Shown here piece by piece: positions 63,990 through 64,000 of a stretch of 64,000 nt of DNA. The notes beneath the pieces were generated by a model. That model saw only the letters and a program-made list of their open reading frames with translations. It was not told where the DNA came from and did no database searches. The DNA is from Microbacterium sp. 2FI (lineage in GTDB: Bacteria > Actinomycetota > Actinomycetes > Actinomycetales > Microbacteriaceae): positions 186,001 through 250,000 of the forward strand of contig NZ_SCMR01000003.1 in NCBI RefSeq assembly GCF_005502885.1, written 5' to 3'. The position numbers were made by a program, and so were the translations under genes. The stretch's first letter is position 1, and each line of letters starts with the position of its first letter.

Positions 63990-64000
63990 GCTCAGCCCGC

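Overview
The window is G+C-rich chromosomal DNA from an actinomycete. Very high third-position G+C, CCA-less tRNA, sirtuin, MSMEG-style housekeeping order (pmt/rsmI/metG/tatD/ksgA/ispE/glmU/prs), frequent GTG starts and many leaderless start sites point to Actinomycetota. Gene content and the recurrent GGATGC/GCATCC hexamer resemble Microbacteriaceae such as Microbacterium; that genus call is an inference. I see no phage, plasmid, transposon, rRNA or CRISPR array.

Layout. 1-1237 (+): the 3' end of an ATP-dependent DNA ligase overlapping a sirtuin. 1345-9471 (-): a ROK regulator and two tandem XylFGH-type sugar ABC transporters, each made of a lipoprotein, one single-domain ATPase and a permease. 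9604-18998: mixed metabolic genes (MHS-type MFS porter, glycolate-oxidase-like flavoprotein, alpha/beta hydrolase, NYN/OST-HTH protein, Gfo/Idh/MocA oxidoreductase, M20 peptidase, O-acetylhomoserine sulfhydrylase, quinone-oxidoreductase-like MDR). 19023-25806: HrpA helicase, an aldo/keto reductase and a DUF255 thioredoxin-like protein. 25814-30991: protein mannosyltransferase divergent from rsmI, then metG and tatD.

From here the conserved order tatD-ksgA-ispE-glmU-prs is broken by accessory blocks. Block 1 (31070-38346, -): a processive family-2 glycosyltransferase, an HlyD-like membrane-fusion protein and a GH81 endo-beta-1,3-glucanase joined by 4-bp overlaps, followed by two MFS porters; I read this as a candidate beta-glucan export locus. 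Block 2 (39508-43133): a metallophosphoesterase, a Stealth sugar-phosphotransferase and an aldo/keto reductase, between ksgA and ispE. Block 3 (44091-51102): an Eis-like acetyltransferase, an OpuC-type osmoprotectant ABC operon, a 54-residue Cys-rich protein, and a persulfide-response operon (CoA-disulfide reductase/rhodanese plus CstR-like repressor) with two identical 16-bp operators. Then come an ABC-F protein, MarR, tRNA-Gln(UUG), glmU and prs; glmU starts one base after the tRNA.

56303-63989: a flavin electron-transfer operon (FMN-binding lipoprotein, ApbE flavin transferase, membrane NqrB/RnfD-like plus ferredoxin-reductase fusion), a convergent histidine kinase/response regulator pair, and a divergent MacB/FtsX-type ABC exporter. 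The three promoters share a CATAG(G/C)CGG element, which suggests that the two-component system controls all three units.
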